A stretch of 64,000 nucleotides of DNA from Archivesica marissinica (GCA_014843695.1 CM026395.1:53902496-53966495); one strand, 5' to 3'; shown: positions 46,736 to 58,602, numbered from the stretch's first letter. Made by a program: numbers and translations. The notes: generated by a model not told the origin, from the sequence alone.

Positions 46736-46772
46736 TTTTACGTAATTTATCATCGCTACCGGTTGCCTCGCT
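46736..46772 (-). mobile_element. SINE type C 3' tail fragment
   Basis: The sequence TTTATCATCGCTACCGGTTG is the inverse of the shared SINE tail. No body is attached. It directly follows a GT microsatellite at the array end. Confidence 0.5.
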
Positions 46773-46984
46773 TTCGATTCAAGTATGTCATTAATTAAGT
46801 CACGTGCTAATAGGCATATTAATAGGATTAATGCTAGTCAATAATTACATGGACAATCTGTCCAGTTTCCCCAGGCGTTGATATGATCAGAAACTCAATA
46901 CGGCCTAATTAATAGTCTCGGTGTTAAAATATATTTATTTAACTGACCAGGCAAAATATATCGACGCCTGTTCCCTGGCTAGGA

Positions 46985-47090
46985 GAGGGCCTGAAACCCA
47001 AAACTATGTGAACACATACCTAAACAAGCTTGTATACTAGTCATATTATAATCATAAAACCTAGTGAATAATATTTTGTGGGACAGTGGG
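46985..47090. repeat. isolated ancestral unit of the 48-bp array
   Basis: It contains GAACACATACCTAAACAAGC, TTGTATACTAGTCATATT and a downstream TTTGTGGGACAG, as in the left-flank monomers. A run of 12 Gs follows it (about 47096-47107). Confidence 0.7.
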
Positions 47091-47107
47091 TGGAAGGGGG
47101 GGGGGGG

Positions 47108-47515
47108 TTAAAGTACAGCTGAAGTACAGTTGGCTAGACACATTAAGTGGTAGAAATTACACATGGTGCTACAGTACAATAGTGGGATAGGTACAATCAA
47201 TAGAGGCAATGCAGACAAAAACTATCTTATCACACTGTACTACAACAGCCAGTGGCTAATGTCATCTGAATATTTATCTAACCACAGAATATGTAAAACT
47301 GTGATGAAAAACAGTTATCAGTTAGCAATTTAACACCAGTAGAGTAACAACCATTACTTACTAAATTGTATTTTGTCTAATGTATTAACTTCAATAAAAC
47401 AGAACATGTAGATATTTATTACAGGTGGCTTAAACACTGTATGCAACCCGATACACAAAACACTGTCGATACTACGAACGCTGATACAACAGAACAAGCA
47501 AATGAAATGAAGGAG
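47108..47515. other. spacer, nothing supported
   Basis: AT-rich, no open frame of note and no repeat recognised. Confidence 0.45.
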
Positions 47516-47796
47516 AGTGTGTGTTTTATGTTTATTTATCGTCGCTACCGGTTGCTCCAGATGAGCGACGCCTCCTGAAGAGATTAGTCATTTTAGATTT
47601 TTGGAGGATAGTGCAATGATACAGGCAGAGACCCATTCCAGAGCCTCCTCTGGTTCTTTTACATGCACGGTGTACGACACGAGACCTCGGTTAAAGTCCC
47701 ACCTGAAAGACTGTTAATTTTATTATGGTCAGACGGGGGATCGAACCTGCAGGGATGTATTACCAGCGTGTTACCACTGGACTACAGATCCGTCTG
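47516..47796 (-). mobile_element. full-length SINE type C, minus strand
   Basis: On the minus strand it has a tRNA-like head (AGTCCAGTGGTAACACGCTG, B box CAGGTTCGATCC), the body (CCAGAGGAGGCTCTGGAATG) and the tail (GCAACCGGTAGCGACGATAA). A possible imperfect target duplication AAATGAAGGAG / AAATGAATGAG flanks it. Confidence 0.85.
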
Positions 47797-47865
47797 TAAA
47801 TGAATGAGAATTGCAGCTGTTTGAATGTAATACTGCAGAATGCATTTGAAAATAATTATTATTTA

Positions 47866-48111
47866 TTAAACCATTTCATTTTGGATACCGTTCAAACAGT
47901 ATTTGCAAAGAACATAGAGCCAGATCAGCCGCCACGGAACATGCTGTCTGATCAGGCTCTATGCTGTTTGCTATTCATATGATCTTGCTAAGACACTTGG
48001 CTATGTAGCAAACAACATAGATCCTGATCAGCATGCAGCGTCACGCTGCGGCTGATCTGGATCTATGTATTTGCAAAAGCCTTTAAATGTATCTAGAATG
48101 AAATGGATTAA
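47866..48111. mobile_element. TTAA-flanked MITE, family 2-like
   Basis: Ends TTAAACCATTTCATTTTGGA and the inverse-matching TCTAGAATGAAATGGATTAA. It carries two complete hairpins in tandem: CATAGAGCCAGATCAGCC...CTGATCAGGCTCTATG and CATAGATCCTGATCAG...CTGATCTGGATCTATG. The 60-codon open frame at 47800-47982 is part of it. Confidence 0.82.
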
Positions 48112-48512
48112 TATTATTATTGAGCACTGTATTTCAATTTAAGATCGTCAACTATAAAATCCTATATTGCTCATCTGACCTGTGAACCTAAGATTATGAA
48201 TTAGTATAGGTAGGTCATTGCAATGAACACTTACGTACTTGTAATAGATCAAATTTGGTAAAAATTCCTACAATTGGGTCATGAGAAAATGTGCATACAT
48301 GTATGCTGACCTAATTATTAACGAAGGTGACCCAATTTGAATAAACCTGGTAGATGTTGTAATGATGCCACTGATTAGATCAGAGTCATTAAAGGCTTCA
48401 CCGTAACTTGACCCATTGGCCTGTGTTATTTGACAACAGAGACATCATTTGACACACTTGGCTGTTGATAATAGCTCTGTACATTATATGTCTGCACTAG
48501 AATTGTATTGTG
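48112..48512. other. spacer, nothing supported
   Basis: Unique AT-rich DNA with stop codons in all frames. Confidence 0.45.
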
Positions 48513-48744
48513 TTAACCCTTTCAACCCCACAGGCCTCTAAATAGGCTTATGAAAAGTGTAGATCCAGATGAGCCGGCTCGTCACGGATCTGCACTTTTT
48601 TGCCAGTAATAATTATTACTATTTTTAGATAAAATTACCCATTTTGATAAATGAACTGGTCCAAAGGTAATTTTCTTATTAATTTATTGGTCTGAAAATA
48701 TCAGGCACCAGTCCATGTCAGTTACTTGGGGTTGAATGGGTTAA
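48513..48744 (+). mobile_element. TTAA-flanked MITE, family 1 copy f
   Basis: TTAA at both ends. The hairpin apex is shortened (GCCGGCTCGTCACGGATCTG) relative to copy d; otherwise it is nearly identical. Confidence 0.9.
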
Positions 48745-48944
48745 CCCAATTTCAGGAGCGTAAATAAGGTGTTGATAATGGAGTTTTTAACGAGGACTGA
48801 TTCATACTGTAACATACAATAATTTATGTATGTAAAGACTTGTCGTCAAGTAAAAATGATCGACTACAGTTTATAAAAATATTAGAAATGGTTCCTCTAC
48901 ATTTGTATATACTGTAAATTCACATATTTTCAAAGCTCACACTG

Positions 48945-49652
48945 ACTGTTGATCCAGACACCAATAGTACAGTTCATAAGCCAGACAACAAATATGTTGA
49001 TCCAGACACCAATAGTACAGTTCATAAGCCAGACAACAAATGTGTTGATCCAGACACCAATAGTACAGTACATAAGCCAGACAACAAATGTGTTGATCCA
49101 GACACCAATAGTACAGTACATAAGCCAGACAACAAATATGTTGATCCAGACACCAATAGTACAGTACATAAGCCAGACAACAAATGTGTTGATCCAGACA
49201 CCAATAGTACAGTACATAAGCCAGACAACATGTGTGTTGATCCAGACACCAATAGTACAGTTCATAAGCCAGACAACAAATATGTTGATCCAGACACCAA
49301 TAGTACAGTACATAAGCCAGACAACAAATGTGTTGATCCAGACACCAATAGTACAGTACATAAGCCAGGCAACATATGTGTTGATCCAGACACCAATAGT
49401 ACAGTACATAAGCCAGGCAACATATGTGTTGATCCAGACCCCAATAGTACAGTACATAAACCAGACAACAAATATGTTGATCCAGACACCAATAGTACAG
49501 TTCATAAGCCAGACAACAAATGTGTTGATCCAGACACCAATAGTACAGTTCATAAGCCAGACAACATGTGTGTTGATCCAGACAACAATAGTACAGTTTA
49601 TAAGCCAGACAACAAATATGTTGATCCAGACAATAATTCCTTTAATAAGTAA
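48945..49652 (+). repeat. 48-bp minisatellite; possible repeat-coding terminal exon
   Basis: Fourteen copies of GTTGATCCAGACACCAATAG, TACAGTACATAAGCCAGACA, ACAAATGT. One plus frame reads VDPDTNSTVHKPDNKC units with potential N-glycosylation sites (NST). It leaves the array as DPDNNSFNK followed by TAA (49650-49652), a natural-looking C-terminus. Some variants are silent in that frame (GTA/GTT, AAG/AAA), but others are not (TGT/TAT, GAC/GGC). Other frames on both strands are also open. A modest acceptor (TTTTCAAAG) lies at 48935-48943. I treat it as a minisatellite with weak coding potential. Confidence 0.9.
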
Positions 49653-50774
49653 TGACAAATCTGTGTATCTTTCAAGTTTTCATCAAATACAGTTAGTCAG
49701 GCAGAAATAATCAAACACAACATGGTTCAAAGAATTTAACCACAGCTTGTTATCCATTCAAAGCAAACATTAACAGCTCAATGCAATATACCAGGTCCTG
49801 TAGCTACTGTACAGACAACTTTGCAGAAGAAATGGTGTCCTAACTTACGATTAACCAACCTCTTACGATTAACCAACCTCTTACGGAGAAACATCACAGT
49901 AATCTCAGTACGATTAAATATCTATGTTCCCATTGATGTCAAACCCCTTTTGTGGAACCAGACATGAATTAACCACCAACCCCAGACTCAGTGGTTTATC
50001 AAGCACTACCACAGCACACTTAAATAAACAAAATAATCTATGAAACATTCCTTATTACTCGTGCATTTATGATTTAACAATATTAATAATAAAATCTACA
50101 TGTTGAGAATTCACTCACTTATATGAACTTATATTCAATTCGAAGTATGAAGTAGTGTTGCTAAGGATAGTTAGTTTTCAAACCAGAACATAAATGACCC
50201 AGACATCTTGTGTAGAATGACCTAGTGAGGCCATACTAATATACACCTGCATACTACTGTACTACAGTTAGTGTAGACATTGAGGTACAGAGCAGTAGAA
50301 TATAAACTTCCACTAAGATTTATATACTAAACACAACAACACAAAAACATTTAAACCTTACCTTCTACTCATTATACAAATATTCACATAGAAAGAAATA
50401 CAAATATCCAGACAGACAGAAGCAATTTATAGAAGTCTTTTAAAGCATGTAGTATAAACTGTCTCTCTCTCACACACACACACACCACTATCAGTATACA
50501 CGTCGTGTATTGGGAAACCTACACACAAGCTGTCAGACAATACACAACCGCAGTGTGCACAAATGCAGCTAAAACATGCCAAACCGTATATAACATTATC
50601 AATTTCACCGATATTCTATCTCACCAGCCTAGGATATCTTACACTCTGTAACATGCTAGTTAAATCTGACATTTTACAAAATATGAGTACAGTGGGCTGC
50701 AAATACAATGTCTGCCCATATTGGATTTGTCAACAGTTATTATTAACATTATCATCCACAGCAGTTCCGACAAG
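49653..50774. other. AT-rich spacer
   Basis: Short triplicated motif TTACGATTAACCAACCTC near 49850-49883 and a CA/CT microsatellite at 50461-50485. The 84-codon frame at 50563-50817 has no domain. Confidence 0.45.
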
Positions 50775-52610
50775 ATGTTCCCCATCCCACACAGAACCTT
50801 CCACAACGCCCACATAGGACTTTCCACTTACCCCCCCCCCACATGATTTTCCACCTGCCCCCAACAGGACTTTCCACCTGCCCCTGCAGGACTTTCCGCT
50901 TTTCCCACCCGCCCCCAACACGAGTTTCCAAGTGCCCCCACAGGACATTCCACTTTCCCCCACTACATTTTCCACCTGACCATGATACTTTCCACATGCC
51001 CTCCACATGACATTCCACTTTCCCCCACTACATTTTCCACCTGACCATGATACTTTCCACATGCCCTCCACAGGACATTCCACTTTCCCCCACTACATTT
51101 TCCACCTGACCATGATACTTTCCACATGCCCTCCACAGGACATTCCACTTTCCCCCACTACATTTTCCACCTGACCATGATACTTTCCACGTGCCCTCCA
51201 CAGGACATTCCACCACCACCACTACATTTTCCACCTGACCATGATACTTTCCACATGCCCTCCACTGGACATTCCACCACCCCCCACTACATTTTCCACC
51301 TGACCATGATACTTTCCACATGCCCTCCACAGGACATTCCACTTTCCCCACTACATTTTCCACCTGACCATGGTACTTTCCACATGCCCTCCACAGGACA
51401 TTCCACTTTCCCCACTACATTTTCCACCTGACCATGATACTTTCCACGTGCCCTCCACAGGACATTCCACCACCACCACTACATTTTCCACCTGACCATG
51501 GTACTTTCCACATGCCCTGCACAGGACATTCCACTTTCCCCCACTACATTTTCCACCTGACCATGATACTTTCCACATGCCCTCCACAGGACATTCCACT
51601 TTCCCCCACTACATTTTCCACCTGACCATGATACTTTCCACATGCCCTACACAGGACATTCCACCACCCCCCACTACATTTTCCACCTGACCATGGTACT
51701 TTCCACATGCCCTCCACTGGACATTCCACCACCCCCCACTACATTTTCCACCTGACCATGATACTTTCCACGTACCCTACACAGGACATTCCACTTTCCC
51801 CCACTACATTTTCCACCTGACCATGATACTTTCCACATGCCCTACACAGGACATTCCACTTTCCCCCATTACATTTTCCACCTGACCATGATACTTTCCA
51901 CGTGCCCTCGACAGGACATTCCACTTTCCCCCACTACATTTTCCACCTGACCATGATACTTTCCACCTGCCCCCACGAGAATTTCCATCTGCCCCACCAA
52001 CTTTCCCTCATCACACAGGACTTTCAACATCTCCCACACAGGAATTTCCAGGTCACACCCACAAGACATTCCACATCCCCCAACAGGATATTCCCCTGTC
52101 AAATCCACATGCCCATTGGACTTTCCACATCCTTCCAAAAAGACCACTGTCACACACACAGGACTATCCAAATCCCCCACAGGACTTTCCACCTCCATGC
52201 CACAAGACTTTCCATTGTCACACACACTGGAGTATCCATACCACCCATGGGACATCTCCGCCTAACAACATGAATTTCACCTGTGACACCAAGTGGCCTT
52301 TCCACCTCCCCCACAGGATGTTTTCCCAGCCACCCCACAGGACTTTTACCCAGCACCCCCACCCCAGACTTTCCACCTCCCCCACAGGATGTTTTCCCAG
52401 CCACCCCAAAGGACTTTTACCCAGCACCCCCACCCCAGACTTTCCACCTCCCCCACAGGATGTTTTCCCAGCCACCCCACAGGACTTTTTCCCAGTGCAC
52501 CCCCCCATCAGGATTTCCACCACCTCCCACCATGGGAATTTCTGCCTTGCCCAATAGGACCAGACTTTCTACCTCCACCCATGTGACTGTACAATTTCCA
52601 GAAGCAGGCA
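50775..52610. repeat. pyrimidine-rich repeat block (22-bp base unit; 66-bp and 71-bp arrays)
   Basis: The plus strand is almost G-free. The edges (50790-50985 and 51965-52300) are degenerate units like ACAGGACTTTCCACCTGCCC. The centre (about 50985-51965) is about 15 copies of a 66-bp unit made of three related 22-bp subunits ending ATTCCAC, TTTTCCAC and CTTTCCAC. At 52300-52510 a 71-bp unit (CACAGGATGTTTTCCCAGCC ...) is present about three times. Many 60-128 codon frames on both strands are by-products. Confidence 0.93.
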
Positions 52611-53592
52611 TTTAAAGCTACATTTAAAAATGTACCCGCAATTATTGAATGACCACAGGTGTTTGAAATATTACATTGCATAGCAATTCTTAAATCTGTT
52701 GATAAAGTATATACAGGTTTTTAAAAACATTTATTAGGAAACATTTTTATAAGAACCAATTTCAACAGAACTAACACAAACAGTAAATTGAACTGCCTCA
52801 AAATGATTTTGTGGCAGTTTATTGCAGCAACAACAATTCGCTGAAAATACAAGTTGTAATAATTATCCTATATAAGTGCAACCACACTAGGTTGTATTCT
52901 CACTGGAAAGGGATAGTATGATTTCTGTGTCTGATATTTGTCTAATTAAATCAACAGCAAAAACATACAGGATATTCCTTAAATTGATGCGCACGCCCGC
53001 TCTCATCACCATGGTGAACAAAATTACAAACGACAAATATAACACAGGATGCAAAATGTGACCTAAAAAACAAAGCAATTTTTTTGCTGCTGAACATAAT
53101 AAAGTACTCGCTGTAAACACGATAGCATCAAAATTCAATGACTAAAGTCCCCGTAATTGTAATCACTAGATTTATTACTATTTATTACAGTCTAAAGGCG
53201 TTACTCCGGCAAATTCAATCAGACGGAATGTGACAGACAACACTAGTCATGGCACGGATCGCTGTGTGTAGGTACTGTTGCACTCTGGTTATATACCAAG
53301 TCAAAAAAGAAACAATACCAAACTAAAAATGACGTAAAACGGATAAAACCATAGAAAGGTTTAATATAGTATTACGTATCAGTACCGGGTATCTTATTGC
53401 AACGTCAGCCAACCATAAACACAGGTAAATAAACACCCGATAATCCTGGAACGCCGAATTTCCGATTTGCACGTGCTCCTCAACAAAGACAACTTCCTGC
53501 ACATGTACAAATCGGAAAACCGGTTTATTGTACTGGTATTGCATTATCATCGAGGAAAAACACCTTACATACCCATTGTTACCTCTAACAAA
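52611..53592. other. spacer upstream of the transposase relic
   Basis: The minus frame at 52887-53138 (83 codons) has an acceptor-like TTGCTTTGTTTTTTAG but no recognised domain. No terminal inverted repeat for the downstream transposon could be found by eye. Confidence 0.4.
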
Positions 53593-54486
53593 ATGCCTAG
53601 GCTAAACCGCAATCAGAGAATGCGTGCCATTGGCATGATTGACGGCGGTTTACGTCAGAGTGACGTCGCAAATCGACCCGGGGTTACGCGGATCACGATA
53701 ACACGTCTACTTCGACGTTATCGAACACATGGATCGGTGGACGACCGTCCAAGATCTGGTCGACCACGTGTGACGACGCGTGAACAGGACCGTCACATTC
53801 GGACGTCACATTTACGTGACCGGTTCCTACCTGCTACGCACACAGCTGCCGTTACTCCTGGGATGACCAACAATTGCATCAGTGCACAAACAGTCAGGAA
53901 CCGGCTCGGTGAACGTGGCATTCGTGCCTATCGGCCATACGTTGGACCCATCCTGACACGACGTCACCGTGACGTACGGCGGGAATGGACGACGGAACTT
54001 GCTCGCTGGACTCGGTTACAGTGGAATTCGGTGATGTTTAGCGATGAATCGCGGTTCTGTTTGCGTCGAGCGGATGGCAGAGAGCGGGTATATCGCAGAC
54101 GCGGTGAACATTACGCCGACGCATGTGTACGTCAGGTCGATCTGTTCGGGGGCGGAAGTGTTATGGCGTTGGGCGGTATCACCTTCGGCAGTCGCACTGA
54201 ACTGTTAGTGGTGGACGGGAACCTAAACGCCCAGCGGTACTATGATGAGATACTTGCGCCAGTTGTTGTGCCGTTCTTTAACGCCAACAGAAACGTCACA
54301 CTGTTCCAACAGGACAACGCCAGGTGTCATACTGCTCGGATTTCCACCACATTATTGGAGTAGAACAATATTGAAACCCTGCCGTGGCCTGCTTTGTCAC
54401 CAGACTTGTCACCCATAGAACATTTGTGGGATACGTTAGACTGCCGTGTCAGACGACTATATGTAGTATATGTCTACCACAATTAA
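53593..54486 (+). pseudogene. Tc1-like (DD34E) transposase, broken
   Basis: ATG at 53593 starts MPRLNRNQRM, a typical Tc1-like start. Residues about 10-45 form the first helix-turn-helix, then SGRPR (55-59) is the Tc1 GRPR linker, and about 60-115 the second helix-turn-helix. The catalytic D151 lies in VMFSDESRF and D241 in LFQQDNARCH. A TAG at codon 257 stops the frame, but the same frame continues through WPALSPDLSPIEHLWD with E at codon 276, exactly 34 residues after the second D, as in DD34E enzymes. Homology ends soon after, near RVRR (TAA at 54484), so roughly the last 50 residues of the usual ~340 are gone. MALGGI replaces the common MVWGGI. Its GC content is clearly higher than its surroundings, consistent with a horizontally active element now dead. 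It would have catalysed cut-and-paste at TA sites. Confidence 0.9.
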
Positions 54487-54765
54487 TATGCACAAAATTG
54501 TTCTGTATTATCTTCTTCTAAAGGCCGCAAACACTCACAAACACTCGCTGGAATGAAGTGTGACAAGAGATATGAACAACAGTTTTGTTTACTAGACTCA
54601 GTACTAAGCATTGTCTGCAGTATTGTTTACTACAGACACACTGTAGATTTCATGTGCACAAATTCCATCAAAAATCATTCCATCTAAACAGTACGAATGC
54701 ATACAGACAGCACAAGTCTTAATGGTGACCATCCAACCCACATTGCATGCTAAGAGAGAAAAGTA
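54487..54765. other. short spacer
   Basis: No supported feature, and the 3' inverted repeat of the Tc1-like element is not visible here. Confidence 0.4.
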
Positions 54766-56495
54766 AAGTGTCCATAAGGGTCAAACCCACAGCATGTAAA
54801 TATGTCCATAGAGTCAAACCCACAGCATGTAAAATGTCCATGAGAGTCAAACCCACAGCATGTAAAATGTCCATGAGAGTCAAACCCACAGCATGTAAAG
54901 ATGTCCATGAGAGTCAAACCCACAGCATGTAAATATGTCCATGAGAGTCAACCCACAGCATGTAAAGATGTCCATGAGAGTCAAACCCACAGCATGTAAA
55001 GATGTCCATGAGAGTCAAACCCACAGCATGTAAATATGTCCATGAGAGTCAAACCCACAGCATGTAAAATGTCCATGAGAGTCAAACCCACAGCATGTAA
55101 AATGTCCATGAGAGTCAAACCCACAGCATGTAAAATGTCCATGAGAGAGTCAAACCCACAGCATGTAAATATGTCCATGAGAGTCAAACCCACAGCATGT
55201 AAAGATGTCCATGAGAGTCAAACCCACAGCATGTAAATATGTCCATGAGAGTCAAACCCACAGCATGTAAATATGTCCATGAGAGTCAAACCCACAGCAT
55301 GTAAATATGTCCATGAGAGTCAAACCCACAGCATGTAAAGATGTCCATAAGGGTCAAACCCACAGCATGTAAAGATGTCCATGAGAGTCAAACCCACAGC
55401 ATGTAAAGATGTCCATGAGAGTCAAACCCACAGCATGTAAATATGTCCATGAGAGAGTCAAACCCACAGCATGTAAAGATGTCCATGAGAGTCAAACCAC
55501 AGCATGTAAAGATGTCCATGAGAGTCAAACCCACAGCATGTAAAGATGTCCATGAGAGTCAAACCCACAGCATGTAAAGATGTCCATGAGAGAGTCAAAC
55601 CCACAGCATGTAAAGATGTCCATAAGGGTCAAACCCACAGCATGTAAAGATGTCCATGAGAGTCAAACCCACAGCATGTAAAGATGTCCATAAGGTCAAA
55701 CCCACAGCATGTAAAGATGTCCATGAGAGTCAAACCCACAGCATGTAAAGATGTCCATAAGGGTCAAACCCACAGCATGTAAAGATGTCCATGAGAGTCA
55801 AACCCACAGCATGTAAAGATGTCCATGAGAGTCAAACCCACAGCATGTAAAGATGTCCATGAGAGAGTCAAACCCACAGCATGTAAAGATGTCCATAGGG
55901 TCAAACCCACAGCATGTAAAGATGTCCATGAGAGTCAAACCCACAGCATGTAAAGATGTCCATGAGGGTCAAACCCACAGCATGTAAATATGTCCATGAG
56001 AGAGTCAAACCCACAGCATGTAAATATGTCCATGAGAGTCAAACCACAGCATGTAAAGATGTCAATGAGAGTCAAACCCACAGCATGTAAATATGTCCAT
56101 GAGAGTCAAACCCACAGCATGTAAATATGTCCATGAGAGTCAAACCCACAGCATGTAAAGATGTCCATGAGAGTCAAACCCACAGCATGTAAAGATGTCC
56201 ATAAGGGTCAAACCCACAGCATGTAAAGATGTCCATGAGAGTCAAACCCACAGCATGTAAAGATGTCCATGAGAGTCAAACCCACAGCATGTAAAGATGT
56301 CCATGAGAGTCAAACCCACAGCATGTAAAGATGTCCATGAGAGTCAAACCCACAGCATGTAAAGATGTCAATGAGAGTCAAACCCACAGCATGTAAAGAT
56401 GTCCATGAGAGTCAAACCCACAGCATGTAAAGATGTCAATGAGAGTCAAACCCACAGCATGTAAAGATGTCCATGAGAGTCAAACCAAATCCATA
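54766..56495. repeat. 34-bp minisatellite array
   Basis: About 51 copies of GTCAAACCCACAGCATGTAA plus AGATGTCCATGAGA. It has 33-bp (AAAATGTCC), 36-bp (GAGAGAGTC) and ATAAGGG variants. The short open frames are by-products. Confidence 0.97.
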
Positions 56496-57139
56496 CCATT
56501 TCTTCTCACTATGCAACACAAATCAACAAATCAACGTTACTGCAAAATATTGATACAACGGAATATGAAAATAACTACAAATCAAACAAGAAATCAACTT
56601 TATTGTCAAATACTGATACAACAGAACAAGACAATTGACTGAAAGACTTCAACCAAATTAGGTCAACATGTTCTTTAAACTAAGTACAGTCAAAGTCTAT
56701 TTCTACATGTCTATGCATGAATATTAGACTAATTAATTTACTAATGACAATGTTGCGTGATCCACTTTTCAAAACAGATCAGACTGATTGCTGGTCCCTA
56801 TTGGATTTCACCGCTAAACAATGCATATAACTATCCAGGACCAGACACGATTTTAATCTCGATATGACAAATGGGCACATGCAATAGTTTTCTTTTGCCA
56901 TTACTAGCCACCCTTCATCTATTCCACACAATTTTTGTGAAACCGAATCTAATGGGAGTACACATCATATTAGTAATTCATGAATTCACAACATAGTTTA
57001 CGAAAATCTCAGCATCACAAATTCAACCTATTTCACAGTAGTCAGGTTTTATATGAAACTAAGCAAATATATCGGTCAGGCAAAATATAACTTTTATGGC
57101 AAGCCATACCTGAAATAAATCTGACAATACAGGTTTCGG
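56496..57139. other. AT-rich spacer
   Basis: Two partial copies of ACAAATCAAC...CTGATACAACAGAA at 56516-56630 suggest a small degenerate duplication. No gene. Confidence 0.4.
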
Positions 57140-58115
57140 ACTGAATTTATATTAGGTCCTCGTTTTTGAGTCCAAAACCATGGGCAGGTTTCGGACTAGT
57201 AATGAATTTATATTCGGTTCTCACATCAAAAACCATGGGCAGGTTTCGGACAGGTAATGAATTGATTTTAGGTTCTCGCATCGAAAACCATGGGCAGGTT
57301 TCGGACAGGTAATGAATTTATTTTAGGTTCTCGCATCGAAAACCATGGGCAGGTTTCGGACTGGTAATGAATTTATATTAAGTTCTCGCATTGAAAACCA
57401 TGGGCAGGTTTCGGACTGATAATGAATGTATATTAAGTTCTCGCATTGAAAACCATGGGCAGGTTTCGGACAGGTAATGAATTTATTTTAAGTTCTCGCA
57501 TCGAAAACCATGGGCAGGTTTCGGACTGATAATGAATGTATATTAAGTTCTCGCATTGAAAACCATGGGCAGGTTTCGGACAGGTAATGAATTTATTTTA
57601 AGTTCTCGCATCGAAAACCATGGGCAGGTTTCGGACTGATAATGAATTTATTTTAGGTTTTCACATAGAAATCCTAGGTTTCGGACTGATAATGAATTTA
57701 TATTAGGTTTCGGACAGATAATGAATTTATTTTAGGTTCTCACATCGAAAACCATGGGCAGGTTTCGGACTGGTAATGAATTTATATTAAGTTCTCGCAT
57801 TGAAAACCATGGGCAGGTTTCGGACTGATAATGAATGTATATTAAGTTCTCGCATTGAAAACCATGGGCAGGTTTCGGACAGGTAATGAATTTATTTTAA
57901 GTTCTCGCATCGAAAACCATGGGCAGGTTTCGGACTGATAATGAATTTATTTTAGGTTTTCACATAGAAATCCTAGGTTTCGGACTGATAATGAATTTAT
58001 ATTAGGTTTCGGACAGATAATGAATTTATTTTAGGTTCTCGCATCGAAAACCATGGGCAGGTTTCGGACTGATAATGAATGTATAATTATTAGGTTCTCG
58101 CATCGAAAACCATGG
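57140..58115. repeat. 55-bp tandem array with ~299-bp higher-order unit
   Basis: About 17 copies of AATGAATTTATTTTAAGTTC, TCGCATCGAAAACCATGGGC, AGGTTTCGGACAGGT. An aberrant segment containing CACATAGAAATCCTAGG occurs at 57662 and again at 57961 (299 bp apart) with the same neighbours. Confidence 0.95.
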
Positions 58116-58602
58116 ATTTTGACATTTGATAACAGCTCCCCATAACTCAGATTTTGAGATTTCGGCATAGAAATTAATAATTAAAATAACACACCATTTC
58201 TATTTTTGCAAACAGAATCTGCGATCGAGTGGTTATGCTTATTTACTTCAAAACACTTGCGTGAGCTCACTGCTGTAGGTTTGAATCCCACTAGAGGGGG
58301 CATGGTCCCCCTTAAAATTGTTATGGTATAGAAGCGATTTCATGATTTAATGAGTTTAGACGTATACTTATGTACTGACCTTTCAGCTCTCTAGCAGTCA
58401 ACATTTTATACAGTAAAGGGATATTTGCATTTTATTTATTTAACTTTTCATTTATTTTTTATAGCTTTGGAAATTTTAACCGTGTGCCTCAGTGTGGCTA
58501 CGGGCCTGCAATTACTGCCCGAGAGGCATCGGGGACCGTTCTCCACCAATAACAGCAGGAGAGAATCACGAGATTAACGGAAGTACAATCTAACTGGCTT
58601 CA
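58116..58602. other. spacer with a weak tRNA-like B box
   Basis: GTAGGTTTGAATCCCACTAG at 58276-58295 resembles a B box, but no A box or SINE body is convincing. Confidence 0.35.

Noticed and set aside
41832..46745. 1637-codon open frame (and 1144-, 1137-, 608-, 475-, 424-codon frames) in the 48-bp array
   Set aside because: The unit length is a multiple of three, frames are open on both strands, the longest one runs through the N gap, and the two common variants change the residue in every frame. No splice or start context.
50730..52615. Multiple 60-128 codon frames in the pyrimidine-rich block
   Set aside because: By-products of 66-bp and 71-bp units and of stop-poor composition on both strands.
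52887..53138. 83-codon minus frame with a good acceptor-like tract
   Set aside because: No recognisable domain, no matching donor or partner exon. Kept only as a note.
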